64,000 nt of DNA from Pseudomonas putida NBRC 14164 (GCF_000412675.1 NC_021505.1:1358501-1422500); one strand, 5' to 3'. Positions 53,395 to 62,478 are shown, counted from the stretch's first letter. Numbers and translations are program-made. Notes: generated from the letters alone by a model not told the origin.

Positions 53395-54573
53395 TCACTT
53401 GGACAGGTAGCGCATCCCTTCTTCCAGCCCCTGCAAGGTCAGCGGGTACATCTTGTCCTCGATCAGGTCCCGCACCAGATGGGTCGATGCGGTGTAGTCC
53501 CAGGCCTGCTTGGGGTACGGATTGATCCAGATGATCTTCTTGAATTTTTCCATGAAGCGCTGCAGCCACACATACCCGGCCTCTTCGTTCCAGTGCTCCA
53601 CGCTGCCGCCCGGCTGGGTGATTTCGTAGGGCGCCATGGCCGCATCGCCGACGAACACCACTTTGTAGTCGTCGCCATACTTGTGCAGCAGGTCGAAGGT
53701 GGAATAGCGCTCCGAGGTGCGGCGCAGGTTGTTCTTCCACACCGACTCGTACACGCAGTTGTGGAAGTAGTAGTACTCCAGGTGCTTGAACTCGGTCTTG
53801 CAGGCCGAGAACAGCTCTTCGCAAACCTTGATGTGGGCGTCCATCGAGCCGCCGATGTCGAACAGCAACAGCAGCTTTACCGTATTGCGCCGCTCGGGGC
53901 GCATCTGGATGTTCAGCAAGCCGGCGTCGCGCGCGGTATGGTCGATGGTGCCGTCGATATCCAGCTCTTCGGCGGCGCCTTCACGGGCGAACTTGCGCAG
54001 CCGGCGCAGGGCCAGCTTGATGTTGCGCGTGCCCAGTTCAACCTGGTCGTCGAGGTTCTTGTACTCGCGCTGGTCCCACACCTTTACCGCCTTGCCCTGG
54101 CGTTTGCCTGCATCGCCCACGCGGATGCCTTCGGGGTTGAAACCACCCGAGCCGAACGGGCTGGTGCCGCCGGTGCCGATCCACTTGTTACCGCCGGCAT
54201 GGCGTTCCTTTTGCTCCTCAAGGCGTTTCTTGAATTCCTCGATCAGCTTGTCCAGGCCACCCAGGGACTGGATCTGCGCACGCTCTTCATCCGTGAGCGA
54301 ACGCTCGAACTCCTTGCGCAACCAGTCTTCGGGGATCAGCGCCTCAATGTGGCGGTCGAGGTTTTCCAGGCCTTTGAAGTAGGCCGCAAAGGCCCGGTCG
54401 AACTTGTCGAAATGGCGTTCGTCCTTCACCAGGATGGCGCGCGCGAGGTAGTAGAATTCGTCCATGTCGGCGAACACCACATGCTTTTGCAGGGCCTGGT
54501 GCAGGTCCAGCAACTCGCGTACCGACACCGGCACCTTGGCCGCGCGCATTTCATTGAACAGGTTGAGCAGCAT
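53395..54573 (-). CDS. VWA-domain protein (CoxE-like), partner of MoxR ATPase
   Basis: A 392-residue cytosolic protein. The N-terminal half is helical (VPVSVRELLDLHQALQKHVVFADMDEFYYLARAILVKDERHFDKFDRAF). The C-terminal VWA/CoxE domain has a metal-adhesion motif in LLLFDIGGSMDAHIKVCEEL, and FHNCVYESVWKNNLRR, VFVGDAAMAPYEI. Together with the adjacent MoxR ATPase (13 bases upstream) it forms a MoxR-VWA chaperone pair. The client is not evident. Confidence 0.9.
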   Translation of the reverse strand: MLLNLFNEMRAAKVPVSVRELLDLHQALQKHVVFADMDEFYYLARAILVKDERHFDKFDRAFAAYFKGLENLDRHIEALIPEDWLRKEFERSLTDEERAQIQSLGGLDKLIEEFKKRLEEQKERHAGGNKWIGTGGTSPFGSGGFNPEGIRVGDAGKRQGKAVKVWDQREYKNLDDQVELGTRNIKLALRRLRKFAREGAAEELDIDGTIDHTARDAGLLNIQMRPERRNTVKLLLLFDIGGSMDAHIKVCEELFSACKTEFKHLEYYYFHNCVYESVWKNNLRRTSERYSTFDLLHKYGDDYKVVFVGDAAMAPYEITQPGGSVEHWNEEAGYVWLQRFMEKFKKIIWINPYPKQAWDYTASTHLVRDLIEDKMYPLTLQGLEEGMRYLSK

Positions 54574-54586
54574 GGCCCGGCTCCTG

Positions 54587-55432
54587 TCAGCGGTTGCCGC
54601 GCCGGCTCATGAAGGCCAGGCGCTCCAGCAACTGCACGTCTTGCTCGTTTTTTACCAGCGCGCCGGCCAGCGGCGGGATGGCCTTGGTCGGATCGCGCTC
54701 GCGCAGTACTGCTTCACCGATGTTGTCGGCCATCAGCAGCTTGAGCCAGTCGACCAGCTCGGAGGTGGACGGTTTTTTCTTCAGGCCCGGCACCTTGCGC
54801 ACGTCGAAGAACACATCCAGGGCTTCGCTGACCAGCGACTGGCTGATGTTCGGGTAGTGCACGTCGACGATCTGCTGCAGCGTGGTGCGGTCGGGGAAGG
54901 CGATGTAGTGGAAGAAGCAGCGGCGCAGGAACGCGTCCGGCAGCTCTTTTTCGTTGTTGGAGGTAATAATGATGATCGGGCGCTGTCTGGCCTTGATGGT
55001 CTCGTCGATTTCGTAGACGTAGAACTCCATCTTGTCCAACTCTTGCAGCAGGTCGTTGGGGAACTCGATGTCGGCCTTGTCGATTTCGTCGATCAGCAGG
55101 ATGACCCGCTCATCAGCCTCGAAAGCCTCCCACAGCTTGCCCTTTTTCAGGTAATTGCGCACATCGTGCACCTTGTCCACGCCCAGCTGCGAGTCACGCA
55201 GGCGGCTGACCGCGTCGTACTCGTACAGGCCCTGGTGGGCCTTGGTGGTGGACTTGATGTGCCAGGTGATCAGCCGCGCGCCGAACGAGGCCGCCAGCTG
55301 CTCGGCAAGCATGGTCTTGCCGGTGCCGGGCTCGCCCTTGACCAGCAGCGGGCGTTCGAGGGTGATGGCCGCGTTTACCGCCAGTTTCAGGTCGTCTGTG
55401 GCGACGTAGTCGCGGGTGCCTTCGAACTTCAT
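54587..55432 (-). CDS. MoxR-family AAA ATPase
   Basis: A 281-residue AAA+ protein. Walker A: LLVKGEPGTGKTMLAEQLA. Walker B: VILLIDEIDKADIEFPNDLL. Sensor 1: PIIIITSNNEKELPDAFLRRCFFHYI. C-terminal sensor 2 region follows. ATG 55432 gives the usual N-terminus (KFEGTRDYVATDDLKLAVNAAITLERP); an in-frame upstream start at 55498 would read through a REP. First of the two-gene MoxR-VWA operon. Confidence 0.93.
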   Translation of the reverse strand: MKFEGTRDYVATDDLKLAVNAAITLERPLLVKGEPGTGKTMLAEQLAASFGARLITWHIKSTTKAHQGLYEYDAVSRLRDSQLGVDKVHDVRNYLKKGKLWEAFEADERVILLIDEIDKADIEFPNDLLQELDKMEFYVYEIDETIKARQRPIIIITSNNEKELPDAFLRRCFFHYIAFPDRTTLQQIVDVHYPNISQSLVSEALDVFFDVRKVPGLKKKPSTSELVDWLKLLMADNIGEAVLRERDPTKAIPPLAGALVKNEQDVQLLERLAFMSRRGNR

Positions 55433-55459
55433 GGGTCTGTCCTCTGCCGTATGCCTGTC

Positions 55460-55493
55460 AGGGCCTCTTCGCGGGCGTGCCCGCGAAAGGCCC
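55460..55493. repeat. Single REP unit
   Basis: GGGCCTCTTCGCGGGCGTGCCCGCGAAAGGCCC is a near-perfect palindrome without the CCCACAGG tail. It lies upstream of the MoxR gene on the coding strand. Confidence 0.75.
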
Positions 55494-55590
55494 AACACCT
55501 GTTTTCGATTTGTTACCGACTATAACGCGGGGTTGAGCGGCTGGAAACGCAGACCGGGTATTCAGTCCCTGAATGCCCCGTCACGCCCAC

Positions 55591-56664
55591 TCAGTCGGAA
55601 TCCGGCGCCCCTCGCTCGTATCGGGCATTGAACGCCTGGATAAACCCGTTGCGCAGGATTTGCAAAAACGCCTCGAAGGCGCTGATATCCTGCTTGCGCA
55701 CGCTGCCACTGAGCTCCACCCGGGTCGCAAACTGGTTTTTCGGCTGGTTTTTCAGCACCGTCTCGGTCGCCCCCACCACCGCTTCCCACACCGAGCGGAA
55801 GAAGCCCTTGTCCTTTTCCTCGACGTCCTGTTGCCAGTCGAACACATCGACATCACGCAGCAGCGGCTTTATGTAGCCGTTTAGCCGGCCGTTTTCCGCC
55901 TGCGCCTCGATGACCACGTCCCCGTGACCGGCATTGAAATCAAATTTGCCATAGGCGCTGGCGAAGTCGTTCAGTTTGCGTAGCTCGATGCCGGTGGCGC
56001 GCAGCCTGAATTCGAAGTCATCGAAATCACTGAACGGGTCGAACGTGGCACGGCTTTCGACCTTCGCATCGCCCGCGATCAGGGCAGTACCTTCGAAACT
56101 CGCATCGCGACGGCCTTTGGGGTCTCGAACATTGGTCAGGTTGCGGATGTTGGCGTTCAGCCGGGTGGCCTTGAGGTCGACCGGTGGCTTGGAGTTGAAG
56201 TTGCGGAACGTCAGCACGCCATTGTCGATGCGCACTTCGTTGAGCGTGATGGGCAGCAGTTTTTCCAGTTGCTGGCGCCAGTCGGTACCCCGGCCAGTCT
56301 GCGACGCTTGCTTGGTGCCACCGTCGACGAAGTTCAGCTCCGGGCGCACGAAGGTCACTTCGGCCACCACCGCTCTGTCGGACCACAGCGAATGCCAGCT
56401 CACCGAAAGGTCGATCAGCGGCGCGTCCAGAAACGGTACCGGTACCTTGCCGCTGGTCTTGACGATCTTCAGCCCGTTGATCTGGTATGCGCCCCGCCAC
56501 CAGGCCAGGTCCACGTCGGCGATCTGGCCACGGTAATCGCCCATGTCGGCCAGTTTGTCGTTCAGGTAATCGCGCACCAGGTAGGGCAGGGCCAGGTGCA
56601 GGGCTACCAGCAGCACGATCAGGCTGCCCAGGCCGATCAGCGGCCAGCGGTAACGGGCTCTCAT
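55591..56664 (-). CDS. DUF748 (AsmA-like) protein
   Basis: A 357-residue inner-membrane-anchored protein. One N-terminal membrane helix (WPLIGLGSLIVLLVALHLALPYLV) precedes a periplasmic AsmA-like beta domain: VDLAWWRGAYQINGLKIVKTSG, LEKLLPITLNEVRIDNGVLTFRNFNSKPPVDLKATRLNANIRNLTNV, FDFNAGHGDVVIEAQAENGRLNGYIKPLLRDVDVFDW. Typical of DUF748. Such proteins are linked to lipid transport; the role here is inference. ATG 56664 fits the membrane helix position. Confidence 0.88.
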   Translation of the reverse strand: MRARYRWPLIGLGSLIVLLVALHLALPYLVRDYLNDKLADMGDYRGQIADVDLAWWRGAYQINGLKIVKTSGKVPVPFLDAPLIDLSVSWHSLWSDRAVVAEVTFVRPELNFVDGGTKQASQTGRGTDWRQQLEKLLPITLNEVRIDNGVLTFRNFNSKPPVDLKATRLNANIRNLTNVRDPKGRRDASFEGTALIAGDAKVESRATFDPFSDFDDFEFRLRATGIELRKLNDFASAYGKFDFNAGHGDVVIEAQAENGRLNGYIKPLLRDVDVFDWQQDVEEKDKGFFRSVWEAVVGATETVLKNQPKNQFATRVELSGSVRKQDISAFEAFLQILRNGFIQAFNARYERGAPDSD

Positions 56665-56798
56665 CAGGGCGTCTCCAAGGCGGGATGTGTGGTTGACCGC
56701 AACGCGCCCGGTCGAGTTCGAACAGGCTTTACGGGCCACCGGTCGGGGCTTACCCTTGGGGTCTTTCCCTGCTGTTTTTCATGCCAAGGACCCCTGCC

Positions 56799-57773
56799 AT
56801 GAGCCGTATCTTTGCAGACAACGCCCACTCCATCGGCAACACACCGCTGGTGCAGATCAACCGCATCGCCCCGCGTGGCGTGACCATCCTGGCCAAGATC
56901 GAAGGGCGCAACCCGGGCTACTCGGTCAAATGCCGCATTGGCGCGAACATGGTCTGGGACGCAGAGAGCAGCGGCAAGCTCAAGCCGGGCATGACCATCG
57001 TCGAGCCTACCTCGGGCAACACCGGTATCGGCCTGGCCTTTGTTGCCGCCGCCCGTGGCTACAAGCTGATGCTGACCATGCCAGCCTCCATGAGCCTGGA
57101 GCGGCGCAAGGTGTTGAAGGCATTGGGCGCCGAACTGGTGCTGACCGAGCCGGCAAAAGGCATGAAGGGCGCCATCGAGAAGGCCAACGAAATCGTCGCC
57201 TCCGACCCGGCCCAGTATTTCCTGCCTGGCCAGTTCGAGAACCCGGCCAACCCGGCCATCCACGAAAAAACCACCGGCCCGGAAATCTGGAACGACACTG
57301 ACGGCGCAGTCGACGTACTGGTGGCGGGCGTGGGCACCGGCGGCACCATCACCGGTGTGTCGCGCTACATCAAGCACACCCAGGGCAAGGCAATCCTGTC
57401 GGTGGCTGTCGAGCCCGTGTCATCGCCGCTGATCACCCAGACCCTGGCGGGCGAAGAGCTCAAGCCCAGCCCGCACAAGATCCAGGGCATTGGCGCCGGT
57501 TTCGTGCCGAAAAACCTCGACCTGTCGATTGTCGACCAAGTGGTGACGGTGACCGATGAAGAGTCCAAGGCCATGGCCATTCGCCTGATGCAGGAGGAGG
57601 GCATCCTTTGTGGTATTTCGTGTGGTGCGGCAATGGCCGCCGCGGTGCGCCTGGCCGAAAAACCCGAAATGCAGGGTAAGACCATCGTCGTAATTTTGCC
57701 CGATTCGGGTGAGCGTTATCTGTCGAGCATGCTGTTCAGCGACATGTTCAGCGAGCAGGAAAACCAGCAGTAA
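56799..57773 (+). CDS. cysK: Cysteine synthase A
   Basis: A 324-residue PLP enzyme making cysteine from O-acetylserine and sulfide. PLP lysine lies in [14 protein letters not shown], the phosphate loop in [11 protein letters not shown] and [19 protein letters not shown], and [25 protein letters not shown] follows. The SVKCR form is CysK type, not CysM. Start ATG 56799; an in-frame ATG at 56781 adds six residues. Confidence 0.96.
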   Translation: MSRIFADNAHSIGNTPLVQINRIAPRGVTILAKIEGRNPGYSVKCRIGANMVWDAESSGKLKPGMTIVEPTSGNTGIGLAFVAAARGYKLMLTMPASMSLERRKVLKALGAELVLTEPAKGMKGAIEKANEIVASDPAQYFLPGQFENPANPAIHEKTTGPEIWNDTDGAVDVLVAGVGTGGTITGVSRYIKHTQGKAILSVAVEPVSSPLITQTLAGEELKPSPHKIQGIGAGFVPKNLDLSIVDQVVTVTDEESKAMAIRLMQEEGILCGISCGAAMAAAVRLAEKPEMQGKTIVVILPDSGERYLSSMLFSDMFSEQENQQ

Positions 57774-57839
57774 TCGGCCTCGCCGCTGATCCGGCGCAAC
57801 GTTTGGCGGCGTGGTTTATTGCAAAATCTTCATGAATGC

Positions 57840-57874
57840 GATCCCGCCCGGGTTGTTTTTACCGCGGCGGGATC
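57840..57874 (+). other. Inverted repeat upstream of the lpxO-like gene
   Basis: GATCCCGCC (57840-57848) and GGCGGGATC (57866-57874) form a 9-bp perfect stem; inner CGG/CCG pairs extend it. It lies between cysK and the hydroxylase, about 70 bases before the latter. It could end the cysK transcript or be a leader element; no T run follows. Confidence 0.45.
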
Positions 57875-57944
57875 GGTTTATGATGGCAGGATGATTTTCA
57901 GGAGCCAGGCTGCGCAGCCCTGTCTCCTTTCCAAGGAGTGAAGC

Positions 57945-58880
57945 ATGACCTTTTCCTTTGCAGCCAAGGCGGGTGTCCTGCTGGTGTTCTTCGGCAGCGT
58001 GCTGTTCGTGCACCTGCGCGGCAAGGCTCGCCTGCCGGTCTTGCGCCAGTTCGTCAACCATTCGGCGCTGTTCGCCCCCTACAACGCCCTGATGTACCTG
58101 TTTTCCGGCGTGCCGTCCAAACCCTACCTGGACCGCCAGCGCTTCCCTGAGCTGGACGTGCTGAAGGACAACTGGCAAGACATCCGCGAAGAGGCCATGC
58201 GCCTGTTCGATGAAGGCTACATTCGCGCCGCCGAAAAGGACAACGACGCCGGCTTCGGTTCGTTCTTCAAGAAAGGCTGGAAGCGTTTTTACCTGAAGTG
58301 GTACGACAAACCGCTGCCTTCGGCCGAAGCCCTGTGCCCGCGCACCGTCGAGCTGGTCAGCAGCATCCCCAACGTCAAGGGCGCGATGTTCGCCCTGTTG
58401 CCCGGCGGCAGCCACCTGAACCCGCACCGCGATCCGTTCGCAGGCTCGCTGCGCTATCACCTGGGCCTGTCCACGCCGAATTCCGATGCTTGCCGCATCT
58501 ACGTCGATGGCGAGGAATACGCCTGGCGTGATGGCGAGGACGTGATGTTCGACGAAACCTACGTGCACTGGGTGAAGAACGAGACCGACGTTACCCGGGT
58601 GATCCTGTTCTGTGACATCGAGCGCCCGCTGAGCAGCCCGCTGATGGCCCGCATCAACCGCCAGGTCAGTGCTTTCCTCGGCCGCGCCACCGCGCCGCAG
58701 AACACCGACGACGAGCGCGTGGGCGGCATCAACCAGGCGTATGCCTGGAGCAAGCGGTTCAGCAATAAAATCAGCACCCACGTGAAGCAGTTCAAGCGCG
58801 CCAACCCCAAGGCCTACCGCGTGCTGCGGCCGGTGCTGGCGGTGGTGGTGGCATACGCGTTGTATCGCTGGTTGTTCTGA
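57945..58880 (+). CDS. lpxO: LpxO-like aspartyl/asparaginyl beta-hydroxylase family protein
   Basis: A 311-residue Fe(II)/2-oxoglutarate dioxygenase anchored by an N-terminal membrane helix (AAKAGVLLVFFGSVLFVHL). Metal ligands lie in LNPHRDPFAGSLRYHLGLSTPN (H, D) and ETYVHWVKNETDVTRVILFCD (H, then R for 2-oxoglutarate). Sequence order and ends match LpxO, which adds a 2-hydroxyl to lipid A myristate or laurate chains. A second membrane segment lies at the C-terminus. Followed by a bidirectional terminator. Confidence 0.88.
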   Translation: MTFSFAAKAGVLLVFFGSVLFVHLRGKARLPVLRQFVNHSALFAPYNALMYLFSGVPSKPYLDRQRFPELDVLKDNWQDIREEAMRLFDEGYIRAAEKDNDAGFGSFFKKGWKRFYLKWYDKPLPSAEALCPRTVELVSSIPNVKGAMFALLPGGSHLNPHRDPFAGSLRYHLGLSTPNSDACRIYVDGEEYAWRDGEDVMFDETYVHWVKNETDVTRVILFCDIERPLSSPLMARINRQVSAFLGRATAPQNTDDERVGGINQAYAWSKRFSNKISTHVKQFKRANPKAYRVLRPVLAVVVAYALYRWLF

Positions 58881-58887
58881 TTCTGCG

Positions 58888-58919
58888 AGTGGGGGCGCAA
58901 AACGCCCCCACTATTTTTT
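58888..58919. terminator. Bidirectional terminator between lpxO-like gene and pvdE
   Basis: The 10-bp perfect stem AGTGGGGGCG / CGCCCCCACT has a 5-base loop and is followed by ATTTTTT on the plus strand. It separates the convergent genes and its right edge meets the pvdE stop codon. Confidence 0.85.
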
Positions 58920-60571
58920 CAGGCCGGTTCCAACGCCTCGACAATCTTCCCACGGCTAAGGTGCACCACCTTGTCCGCCGTATCGAAATACCGGTCGTCA
59001 TGCGAGATCACGATGATGGTCTTGCCCAACCGCTTCAGGTCCGGCAGCAGCTCGGTGTAGAACACCCGGCGGAAGGTCGGGTCCTGGTCCGCCGCCCATT
59101 CATCGAACACCAGCACCGGCCGCCCGTCCAGCCAGGCATTGACCAGCGCCAGGCGCTTGCGTTGGCCTGTCGACAGGTCGGTGGTGGTAAAGGCGCCATC
59201 ACGCACGCTGACCTTGTGGGCGATCTCCAGCCGTTCCAGGTAGCGTGTGGCATCGCTGGGCAGGCTGTGCTCGTGCTCTGGCAGGTCTTCGAACAGGTAG
59301 TAATCGGCGAACACAGTGGTAAACAGCTGGCGGTAGTCGTCCAGCCCCTCCGGGCCGACAGCCTTGCCGTTCAGGCGCACTTCGCCACGCTGCGGGGTGT
59401 ACAGGCCCAGCAGCAGCTTGATCAGCGAGGTCTTCCCGCAGCCGTTTTCACCGACGATGAACAGGATTTCGCCCGGCTCGATGCTCAGGTTCACCGGCCC
59501 CACGCGAAATGGCTCGTTGCCGTCCACAGGCGGGTAGGCGTACTCGACGTTGTGCAGTTCCAGGTGCGCGGTAGCCAAGGCCTCGCGCTTGACCGGCGGC
59601 TCCAGCAGCAGGTGCGGCTCGGGCGACGAAAAGCGCTCGGCCAGGTCGGCAATGCGGCGGAAAGCCACCTGGGCGCGGCCAAGGATTGGCAGGTTGCCGA
59701 TCAGCGTCTCCAGTGGGCCTTTCATGTACAGCAGCACCAGCACGAAACCGCTCATCACTGCCGGGTCGTTGCTCGGCCATAGCGATTGAAGGGCCAGGGT
59801 AAGGCCGATGACCACGAAGAACAGCATCGAACCCAGGCTCTTGGCCACCACGAAGATGTTGATGGCACGGATGTGGGTGTTGGCGATGAAGTCGGCGGTG
59901 CCCTGGATATTACGGGTGAGCATGGCATGGCGGCGGCGGCGGTCGATGCGCAGCTCCTTGGCGCCTTCGGCGATGGCCGAGTAGTGCTTCTGCAGGTTGT
60001 CTTCGGCATCGCGAGCGGCGTTGAAGCCGGCCAGGCCTTTTTGCCGGGCGATGTACTGCACACCACTGCCGATGCCGATGGCCACCAGGGTGATGACGAA
60101 GATCGGCCACGACAGCCAGGCCAGGTAGGCCATGCAGCCGGTCACCGTGGTCAGCGAGATGGCCAATGGGGCGAAGGCGAAGGCGAAATCGCTGATGGTA
60201 TCGACGTCACGGGTCAGCACCGGGATCAGGCGGTGAGTGCGGTAGCGCTCGATCTGTTCGATCGGCGCCGACAGCACTTTGGCACCCAGGTCCTTGCGCA
60301 GGCGGGCAATCACTTTCTGGCCGACGTAATTGGTGCCGCTATCGGCCGCCACGCTGCTGACCAGGGCCAGTACGCACAGGCCGGCGAAGGCCAGGATCAC
60401 ACCCTGGCTCATGCCGCCGTCAGCGTGCAGGCCTTGGTTGACGGTAGCCAGCAGGGCAGTCACGGCGAGGCCGCCGAGCATGCCCAGCAGCACCGACACG
60501 ATTACCGCAGGGCGGTAGGGTTTGAGCAGGCCCAGCAATTCGCGGATGGCCCCGGGAGAGGAGGTTTTCAT
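58919..60571 (-). CDS. pvdE: Pyoverdine/cyclic peptide exporter, ABC type
   Basis: A 550-residue fused ABC exporter (six membrane helices plus ATPase) of the SyrD/PvdE group. The membrane part contains LLKPYRPAVIVSVLLGMLGGLAVTALLATVN. The ATPase has Walker A FIVGENGCGKTSLIKLLLG, signature DLSTGQRKRLALVNAWLDG, and Walker B PVLVFDEWAADQDPTFRR. PvdE moves ferribactin, the pyoverdine precursor, into the periplasm. ATG 60571 gives the known length; an in-frame start at 60616 overlaps the azurin stop. Downstream of azurin on the same strand with a 34-base gap. Confidence 0.92.
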   Translation of the reverse strand: MKTSSPGAIRELLGLLKPYRPAVIVSVLLGMLGGLAVTALLATVNQGLHADGGMSQGVILAFAGLCVLALVSSVAADSGTNYVGQKVIARLRKDLGAKVLSAPIEQIERYRTHRLIPVLTRDVDTISDFAFAFAPLAISLTTVTGCMAYLAWLSWPIFVITLVAIGIGSGVQYIARQKGLAGFNAARDAEDNLQKHYSAIAEGAKELRIDRRRRHAMLTRNIQGTADFIANTHIRAINIFVVAKSLGSMLFFVVIGLTLALQSLWPSNDPAVMSGFVLVLLYMKGPLETLIGNLPILGRAQVAFRRIADLAERFSSPEPHLLLEPPVKREALATAHLELHNVEYAYPPVDGNEPFRVGPVNLSIEPGEILFIVGENGCGKTSLIKLLLGLYTPQRGEVRLNGKAVGPEGLDDYRQLFTTVFADYYLFEDLPEHEHSLPSDATRYLERLEIAHKVSVRDGAFTTTDLSTGQRKRLALVNAWLDGRPVLVFDEWAADQDPTFRRVFYTELLPDLKRLGKTIIVISHDDRYFDTADKVVHLSRGKIVEALEPA

Positions 60572-60605
60572 GAAGCGTGATCTCGCTGGTGAGGTGGGGG
60601 CGGGG

Positions 60606-61055
60606 TCAGCTGCCAAGGGTCAGGGTGCCCTTCATCAAGGTGCTGTGGAACGGGAAGGAACAGTAGAAGCTGTAGTCGGTACCGGTCTTCAGCGACCGGG
60701 TGTCGAGGGTGACGCTGTCCTTTTCGCCGCCGCCGATCAGGCGGGTGTGGGCGATGACCCGGGTGTCGCCAGGTTTCACATAGTCCTGCGCCTCGCCGGC
60801 CTTCTGGCCTTCATCCAGCACGCCTTGCATGTCGGCTGGGGTGCTCAGCACCCAGTTGTGACCCATCACGTTCTTTGGCATGTCACCGGGGTGGGTGAGG
60901 GTGACGGTGAACGAGGTGCACGCCTTGGGTACGGTGATGGCGGCCTTGTCGAAGGTCATCTGGTCGGTGCCATGGATTTCCACGGCGCATTGCTCCGCCG
61001 ACCAGGCGGCAGGGGCCGCGGCAAGCAGGGCGAGGAGCAGAAGCTGGCGAGTCAT
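60606..61055 (-). CDS. azu: Azurin (blue copper protein)
   Basis: A 149-residue precursor with a signal peptide ending PAAWSAEQ. Copper ligands are all present: His in MGHNWVLS, Cys, His and Met in SFYCSFPFHSTLMKGTL. The canonical CTFPGH loop reads CSFPFH here. The N-terminal disulfide Cys pair (C in EQC, C in KAC) is also present. Periplasmic electron carrier. It lies 34 bases upstream of pvdE on the same strand, an uncommon neighbour for a pyoverdine gene. Confidence 0.95.
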   Translation of the reverse strand: MTRQLLLLALLAAAPAAWSAEQCAVEIHGTDQMTFDKAAITVPKACTSFTVTLTHPGDMPKNVMGHNWVLSTPADMQGVLDEGQKAGEAQDYVKPGDTRVIAHTRLIGGGEKDSVTLDTRSLKTGTDYSFYCSFPFHSTLMKGTLTLGS

Positions 61056-61093
61056 GTACGGTTCCTGGGCGATTAAAGGGTCACATCGTTCAG

Positions 61094-61117
61094 ACGAACC
61101 GGCGCGGCTGCGCTTTA
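61094..61117 (-). promoter_or_regulatory. Candidate PvdS (iron-starvation) promoter for azurin-pvdE, minus strand
   Basis: On the minus strand TAAAG-N16-CGT matches the PvdS box TAAAT-N16-CGT with one change. CGT ends 38 bases before the azurin start. Imperfect and short, so tentative. Confidence 0.35.
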
Positions 61118-61136
61118 CCTGCGTGTGCTGCCCTGG

Positions 61137-61160
61137 TGAATTTCCCGCTGGCCCGCTCGT
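61137..61160 (+). promoter_or_regulatory. Candidate PvdS promoter for the SyrP-like gene, plus strand
   Basis: TGAAT (61137-61141), 16 bases, CGT (61158-61160). One change from TAAAT and correct spacing. About 75 bases before the SyrP-like start. Confidence 0.35.
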
Positions 61161-61235
61161 TCATCTAGTCAGGCGCCGCCATGGCGCAAAACCCGATTAC
61201 GCCGCCAAAGCGGCCCTGGCTTGAGGTGACCGTAC

Positions 61236-62219
61236 ATGAGTGAACTGCTGAGCTTTGCCATCGAACCCCTGGACGCCACGCGCGGCAACCTGCCGCTGCT
61301 GGTGCGCGCACCGGAGCCGGGGATTGACCTGCTGGAGGCCTTTGCCGAATTGCAGCCGCTGGTGGACCGGCACCTGCTGCAGGCGGGTGGCATCCTGTTC
61401 CGCGGGTTCGAGGTCGGTGGCGCCGAAGCCTTCCGTCAGTTTGCCGCCTCTTTCGGGCACCCGCTGCTCAATTATGAGTTTGGCTCCACGCCACGCAGCA
61501 ACGTGACCAAGGGCGTTTACACCTCAACGGAGTACCCCGCGCACCAGAGCATCCCGCTGCACAACGAGCAGGCCTACACCCTGGAATGGCCGATGAAGAT
61601 CTGGTTCTACAGCGTGATCCCCGCCGAGACCGGTGGCGAGACGCCGATTGCCGACAGCCGCGAGGTGTACCGGCGCATGCCGGTGCGCATTCGCCAACGT
61701 CTGGAAGAGAAAGGGCTGATGTACGTGCGCAACTACGGTAACGGCCTGGACGTGGAGTGGTCGCAAGTGTTCAACACCGAAGACCCGCGCCAGGTCGAGG
61801 CCTACTGCCGGGCGCATGCCATCGAGTGTATCTGGAAGGACGACGGCGAGCTGCGCACCCGCCAGCGTTGCCAGGTGGTGGGGCGCCACCCCGTGACCGG
61901 GGACAATGTGTGGTTCAACCAGGCGCACCTCTTTCATGTGTCGAACCTGCAACCAGAAGTGCGTGAGTCGCTGATGGACATCGTCGAGGAAGAGGACCTG
62001 CCGCGCAACGTGTACTACGGCGACGGTACAACCATCGAAGATTCGCTACTCGATGAAGTACGCGGGGTGCTCGATGACTGCACCATCAGCTTCCCTTGGC
62101 TGGCGAATGATGTGCTGATGCTCGACAACATGCTCGCGGCGCATGCGCGGTCGCCGTTTACCGGCAAGCGCAAGGTGGTGGTAGCGATGGCTGAGGGGCA
62201 TTCCGAACTGCTGCGCTGA
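61236..62219 (+). CDS. SyrP-like aspartate beta-hydroxylase (TauD/TfdA family)
   Basis: A 327-residue Fe(II)/2-oxoglutarate dioxygenase. Metal site: SIPLHNEQAYTLEWPMKIWFYS (HxE form), distal His in LDNMLAAHARSPFTGKRKVVVAMA. In syringomycin and pyoverdine loci such enzymes hydroxylate aspartate bound to the peptidyl carrier domain, giving threo-3-hydroxyaspartate, an iron ligand in many P. putida pyoverdines. It precedes the peptide synthetase gene directly. Role assigned from family and context. Confidence 0.85.
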   Translation: MSELLSFAIEPLDATRGNLPLLVRAPEPGIDLLEAFAELQPLVDRHLLQAGGILFRGFEVGGAEAFRQFAASFGHPLLNYEFGSTPRSNVTKGVYTSTEYPAHQSIPLHNEQAYTLEWPMKIWFYSVIPAETGGETPIADSREVYRRMPVRIRQRLEEKGLMYVRNYGNGLDVEWSQVFNTEDPRQVEAYCRAHAIECIWKDDGELRTRQRCQVVGRHPVTGDNVWFNQAHLFHVSNLQPEVRESLMDIVEEEDLPRNVYYGDGTTIEDSLLDEVRGVLDDCTISFPWLANDVLMLDNMLAAHARSPFTGKRKVVVAMAEGHSELLR

Positions 62220-62271
62220 TATGCGCCACGATCAATGTGCAACGATTGCGCAGTAGCTGAAACCAGCGCAG

Positions 62272-62362
62272 AACCTGTGGGAGCGGGGTGCCCGCGAACA
62301 CCGGCGTAGCCGGTGCCATCCACCGCGTCGCCTGTTTCGCGGGCATGCCCGCTCCCACAGTG
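62272..62362. repeat. Inverted REP pair with extended spacer
   Basis: ACCTGTGGGAGCGGGGTGCCCGCGAACACCGGCGTAGCCGGTG and the mirrored TTTCGCGGGCATGCCCGCTCCCACAG. The same spacer block is seen at 45552-45643. It lies 55 bases upstream of the peptide synthetase promoter. Confidence 0.85.
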
Positions 62363-62416
62363 ATCACGCCAGCTTCTGGATTTTGTACACAGCAGTTGCT
62401 CTCTTTTAGCTCCCCC

Positions 62417-62440
62417 TAAATCAGCCCCCCATGCCTTCGT
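62417..62440 (+). promoter_or_regulatory. PvdS-dependent iron-starvation promoter of the peptide synthetase gene
   Basis: CTAAAT with TAAAT at 62417-62421, exactly 16 bases, then CGT at 62438-62440: a perfect match to the PvdS box. It lies 39 bases before the synthetase ATG. PvdS is itself Fur-controlled, so the gene should be induced by iron limitation. Confidence 0.85.
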
Positions 62441-62478
62441 CTGACAGTTACCGCTCGACTGCCAGGACACCGCTCGAC

